Positions 61,614 to 64,000 of a stretch of DNA of 64,000 nucleotides are shown here, piece by piece. A program made the position numbers and the translations under genes. The stretch is taken from contig VTEF01000006.1 of the NCBI GenBank assembly GCA_008180335.1, forward strand, positions 62,253 through 126,252. The letters run 5' to 3'. The stretch is from Priestia megaterium (lineage in GTDB: Bacteria > Bacillota > Bacilli > Bacillales > Bacillaceae_H). Within the stretch, counting starts at the first letter, position 1, and the number at the start of each line of letters is the position of its first letter. Below the pieces are notes generated by a model. It was not told the origin of the DNA and did not search any database. It saw only the letters and a program-made list of their open reading frames with translations.

Positions 61614-61689
61614 TATATAACATAAAAAATGAATTGACTAAAATTATGTTATAACTTATATTATAAATATTAATAAATTATGTTATATA
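61614..61689. promoter_or_regulatory. Promoter with TTATGTTATA operator-like repeats
   Basis: The 12-mer TTATGTTATATA occurs at 61678-61689 (plus) and, perfectly inverted, at 61614-61625. A third copy TTATGTTATAAC (61644-61655) lies in the 17-base spacer of the promoter TTGACT (61634) / TATATT (61657). The layout suggests autoregulation of the PaaX-type gene downstream. Confidence 0.65.
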
Positions 61690-61707
61690 AAAGAAAGAAG
61701 GAAGGGT

Positions 61708-62562
61708 ATGAAGCTGATTTTTAGAAAGAACGACAGTACTACGAGCTTGTTGTTGTTTGTTTATAATCATTATTTGGCGTTAAGGGGTAAAGATAGTATA
61801 AAACTGAGCAGTCTTTTAGAATACATGCGAGCTTTCGGAAAGACCGATTCTGCAGTTCGGATGGGGTTGTCAAGAGCGGTAAAGTCAGGCTTGCTTAGTA
61901 ATAGCAAACAAGGAAATGAAGTATTTTACTCGCTTACTGATGAAGGAAAACAAGTAATTACAAGTTGGAATGAAGGCGTAATGCAATTTTGGGAAAGGTA
62001 CAGGCAGAGAAATGAGCCATGGGATGGCAATTGGTATATTGTTAATCTTCATCACGCTGCTAATGAAACGGAAGGCTACGCACAATTCGCTGAGAAAATC
62101 GAGGGGCTTGGCTTTGTTTTGATCAATTCAAATACATGGGTTTCTCCTTATCGAAATCAAGCAGGATTAAAAAAACTAACAGAAGAGTTCGGCATGGGTG
62201 AGCATCTCATTGAATTTTATGGAGAAATGACGATTCATCAGGATTTGCAGCAGTTTTTAGATGATACGTTTAACATCAGCAAGCTTCGGAGTTTGTATCG
62301 AGAATACATCGATATCTTTAAGCCAAAATTTGCAGAATTTCAGCAGCGGGTTCAGGAAGAGCATTTTGTAGAAGCTGGTTATGCACTGCCTTTGCTTAAT
62401 GAGCTTGGATGGAACTTTTTCCAAGTCGCTTCGAACGATATCGTTTTGCCGAGACAATTGCTCAATCAATGGGAAGAAGATGAAGCTAGCACTCTTTTTA
62501 AGGAATTTAGAGAAGCCCTGCTTCCTTATATCCACTATTTTCTTAATAAGTTTGATTCATAA
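61708..62562 (+). CDS. PaaX-family transcriptional regulator
   Basis: Resembles PaaX, the phenylacetyl-CoA-responsive repressor: an N-terminal winged helix, a central PaaX domain and a C-terminal PaaX-like domain in 284 residues (E. coli PaaX has a little over 300). Visible: KLSSLLEYMRAFGKTDSAVRMGLSRAVKSGLL near 32-63 (recognition helix), VFYSLTDEGKQVI near 71, WDGNWYIVNLHHAANE near 104, and NTWVSPYRNQAGL near 141. No phenylacetate degradation genes are adjacent, so the ligand is unknown. GGAAGG precedes the ATG. It leads a run of four closely spaced genes. Confidence 0.85.
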   Translation: MKLIFRKNDSTTSLLLFVYNHYLALRGKDSIKLSSLLEYMRAFGKTDSAVRMGLSRAVKSGLLSNSKQGNEVFYSLTDEGKQVITSWNEGVMQFWERYRQRNEPWDGNWYIVNLHHAANETEGYAQFAEKIEGLGFVLINSNTWVSPYRNQAGLKKLTEEFGMGEHLIEFYGEMTIHQDLQQFLDDTFNISKLRSLYREYIDIFKPKFAEFQQRVQEEHFVEAGYALPLLNELGWNFFQVASNDIVLPRQLLNQWEEDEASTLFKEFREALLPYIHYFLNKFDS

Positions 62563-62579
62563 TCAGGAGGTACGATGAA

Positions 62580-63239
62580 ATGAACAGTTTCGCAGAAAGA
62601 ATGCTCGATTATTTGATGGAAGTTGCAAATGGAAACTTGGATGTAAATCTATGGATCCACATTGCGGTTTTAGGTGTTTTGATTAGTGTGTATGTCATTA
62701 AAAATACAGAAATAAGAAGTACGTTAATGAAAGCAACGGTATTCTTATTGTTAACATCAGTTGCTGTTCATGCATTTGTGTATGGTAATCCTGTACACTT
62801 TGGCACATTTGCGGTTGTGGCCGCTTCAGCAGCTTTTCAGTTGGTTAAGAGAAAAAGCATTATTGAGTGGAGTAAAAATCCTAGAAATACAATGTTTTCT
62901 GTCACCATCATGTTTCTTGGATTCTGGTATCCGAAATTTGTGGAAGTCAATGCTTTGGAATCATTGCTTTATTCACCACTTGGTGTTGTTCCGTGCGCAA
63001 CATTATTAATGACATTAGGGTTATTGACAGCATGCTATCCGAGTGTCAGCAAGGTACAGTATGGAATTACGACATTAGCGGCACTGTTTTATGGAACTGT
63101 GGGTGTGTTTGTGTTCAAGGTATACTTTGATATTTCTTTGCTTATCCTGGTCATTTATGCGGCTGTAAACCTTTTGGCTTCGGTAACAAAACAAAGAGCC
63201 GCTTTAGGAGGAAGAATCGTTGAAAAGGCTAGGGGATAA
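62580..63239 (+). CDS. Polytopic membrane protein, DUF6064-like
   Basis: The 219 residues contain about six to seven membrane helices. The stretch GVVPCATLLMTLGLLTACYP near 140 resembles the conserved PC-T-x-F-T-x-GLL motif of DUF6064-type membrane proteins of unknown function; the similarity is from memory and moderate. The N terminus (MNSFAERMLDYLMEVANGNL) precedes the first helix and the C terminus is basic. CAGGAGG lies before the start. It begins 17 bases after the PaaX-type gene and overlaps the next gene by 20 bases. Confidence 0.75.
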   Translation: MNSFAERMLDYLMEVANGNLDVNLWIHIAVLGVLISVYVIKNTEIRSTLMKATVFLLLTSVAVHAFVYGNPVHFGTFAVVAASAAFQLVKRKSIIEWSKNPRNTMFSVTIMFLGFWYPKFVEVNALESLLYSPLGVVPCATLLMTLGLLTACYPSVSKVQYGITTLAALFYGTVGVFVFKVYFDISLLILVIYAAVNLLASVTKQRAALGGRIVEKARG

Positions 63240-63684
63240 ACCGAAAAAAGCCATTTTGTCAGCGCATGTTATATTTGTAGCTGTATGGCTTGGAACTTCG
63301 ATTTGCAGCTTAATTTTGTTGTTATTTCAACCGGAAACGTCTGATTTGACACAGTTATCAACTGTTAGAAGTATAGTAAGAGCTTTTTTCTTCGGTTTAT
63401 TGATTCCTTCGGCAATAGGAAGTATAAAAACAGGCATTTTGCTGTCCGTATTCACGCATTGGGGGCTGACAAAGCATTACTGGATTATGGTTAAATGGAT
63501 TGTTTCTGCAAGTATGATTGCTTGGCTGACCTTGTTTATCGGAAAATGGTTATTTATAAATAGTACATCGCTTTTTAATCAAGACATGGTTGTAGTAGGT
63601 TTCATTGTTCAAACTTTTCTTTTGTTGATGCTCGTTGTCATATCTGTTTTTAAACCATGGGGAAAAGTAGCAAAAGCAAAATAA
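63220..63684 (+). CDS. Small membrane protein, DUF2269-like
   Basis: The 154 residues have four membrane helices. The first, ILSAHVIFVAVWLGTSICSLIL, has the His and Trp-Leu-Gly spacing seen in DUF2269-like membrane proteins (possible haem or metal ligand His); function unknown. TTG start with AGGAGGAA upstream inside the previous gene, a 20-base overlap that implies translational coupling. The family link is tentative. Confidence 0.7.
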   Translation: MKRLGDKPKKAILSAHVIFVAVWLGTSICSLILLLFQPETSDLTQLSTVRSIVRAFFFGLLIPSAIGSIKTGILLSVFTHWGLTKHYWIMVKWIVSASMIAWLTLFIGKWLFINSTSLFNQDMVVVGFIVQTFLLLMLVVISVFKPWGKVAKAK

Positions 63685-63712
63685 ATCATTTATTAAAAAG
63701 GGAGTGTAGTAC

Positions 63713-63988
63713 ATGATGAGACAGCCTGAAATAACGTATCAGGAAGCCAAAGAGAAAGTTGAAAAAATAAGAGGTTTTTACATTCATTTAACAGTTTACG
63801 TGTTAGTGAATACTATGCTTTGTATAATTAATTTTCTGACGGTTCCTCAATTTTTATGGTTCTTTTTCCCGCTATGCGGCTGGGGAATTGGAATAACAGC
63901 TCACGCTATAGCAACGTTTGCTTCAAATAAGCGCTTTGGCCAAAGATGGGAAGAAAAAAAGATTAAAAAGTATATGGAAAGAAACTAA
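63713..63988 (+). CDS. 2TM-domain protein
   Basis: The 91-residue product has an N-terminal helix (YQEAKEKVEKIRGFYIHLTV), two membrane helices (about 28-46 and 51-69) and a basic tail (FASNKRFGQRWEEKKIKKYM). This is the layout of the 2TM domain, found alone or fused to histidine kinases. GGGAGTG lies before ATG 63713; ATG 63716 is equally possible. Last gene of the PaaX-type operon within the window; no terminator is visible in the remaining 12 bases. Confidence 0.82.
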   Translation: MMRQPEITYQEAKEKVEKIRGFYIHLTVYVLVNTMLCIINFLTVPQFLWFFFPLCGWGIGITAHAIATFASNKRFGQRWEEKKIKKYMERN

Positions 63989-64000
63989 AAGATATAAATC

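Larger units (their letters stand above)
61295..61707. other. Intergenic region with two terminator-like hairpins
   Basis: A 413-bp gap. CATCACTTTCTTTT / AAAAGAAAGTGATG (61480-61516, then GGAGACTTTTTT) and AAATCCTCC / GGAGGATTT (61582-61606, then T-run) are both intrinsic-terminator-like. The right end holds the promoter and operator-like repeats of the PaaX-type gene. No gene was seen. Confidence 0.6.

Noticed and set aside
1-64000. tRNA, rRNA, insertion sequences, prophage or plasmid origins
   Set aside because: None were recognised: no cloverleaf-like segments, transposase or integrase genes, or terminal inverted repeats with target duplications were found by reading.

Overview
The window reads as a chromosomal segment of a low-GC, endospore-forming Bacillaceae bacterium, most like Priestia (Bacillus) megaterium or a close relative. 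Reasons: a long block keeps the Bacillus subtilis yfk/yfl order (nos, DUF2639, yfkM, yfkL, yfkK, yfkJ, yfkI, yfkH, yfkF, chaA/yfkE, yfkD, yfkAB, then pdaA and an rlmD/yfjO-type methyltransferase). There are sigma-B-type and sigma-G-type promoter sequences, NsrR, PerR and BirA boxes, a class I-type bioW/bioI biotin pair, and Bacillus-like ribosome binding sites. No rRNA, tRNA or intact insertion sequence was seen.

Layout. 1-7580: end of a type VII (Yuk/Ess) secretion operon (essC partial, esaA, essA). 7.6-14.6 kb: accessory housekeeping (unknown 158-aa protein, secreted endonuclease I-type nuclease, msrA, an ATP-binding/wHTH protein that looks N-terminally shortened, a secreted protein gene broken by two stop codons, the ABC-F ATPase yfmM). 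14.9-21.5 kb: 2-hydroxyacid dehydrogenase, bacterial NO synthase with a folate cyclo-ligase-like neighbour, the NO-responsive repressor nsrR, its probable target hmp (flavohaemoglobin), and an orphan siderophore-type N-monooxygenase. 21.6-30.9 kb: an AGCS amino-acid/Na+ symporter behind a structured leader, stress gene yfkM, yfkL, ykwD, adenine deaminase behind a guanine-class purine riboswitch, and the yfkK/yfkJIH genes. 31-40.8 kb: metal homeostasis (P1B-4 ATPase pfeT with a PerR-like box; czrA-czcD) and the yfkF-chaA-yfkD-yfkAB block. 41-48.3 kb: fumarase, pdaA, rlmD, a shortened biotin operon (bioW-bioI under a BirA box) and a MerR remnant.

48.7-59.6 kb is a complete type I-C CRISPR-Cas locus: cas3, cas5c, cas8c, cas7c, cas4, cas1, cas2, an AT-rich leader and an array of 39 identical 32-bp repeats with 38 spacers of 33-36 bp. 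One further 34-bp spacer and a half-decayed terminal repeat mark the old end of the array. 59.8-64 kb: an Rrf2 regulator gene broken by a frameshift, beside a thioredoxin-reductase-like flavoprotein, then a PaaX-type regulator with small membrane proteins of unknown role.

How the parts work together: NO production, NO sensing and NO detoxification are adjacent; metal and peroxide stress genes cluster with sigma-B stress genes; the CRISPR locus looks complete. The least explained items are the alsT-type leader RNA (21610-21716), a cluster of ACTCCTATAATA-like repeats in both orientations inside the 10.5 kb gene, and the PaaX-controlled membrane operon. I did not find a clearly new defence system; the candidates are listed as such.
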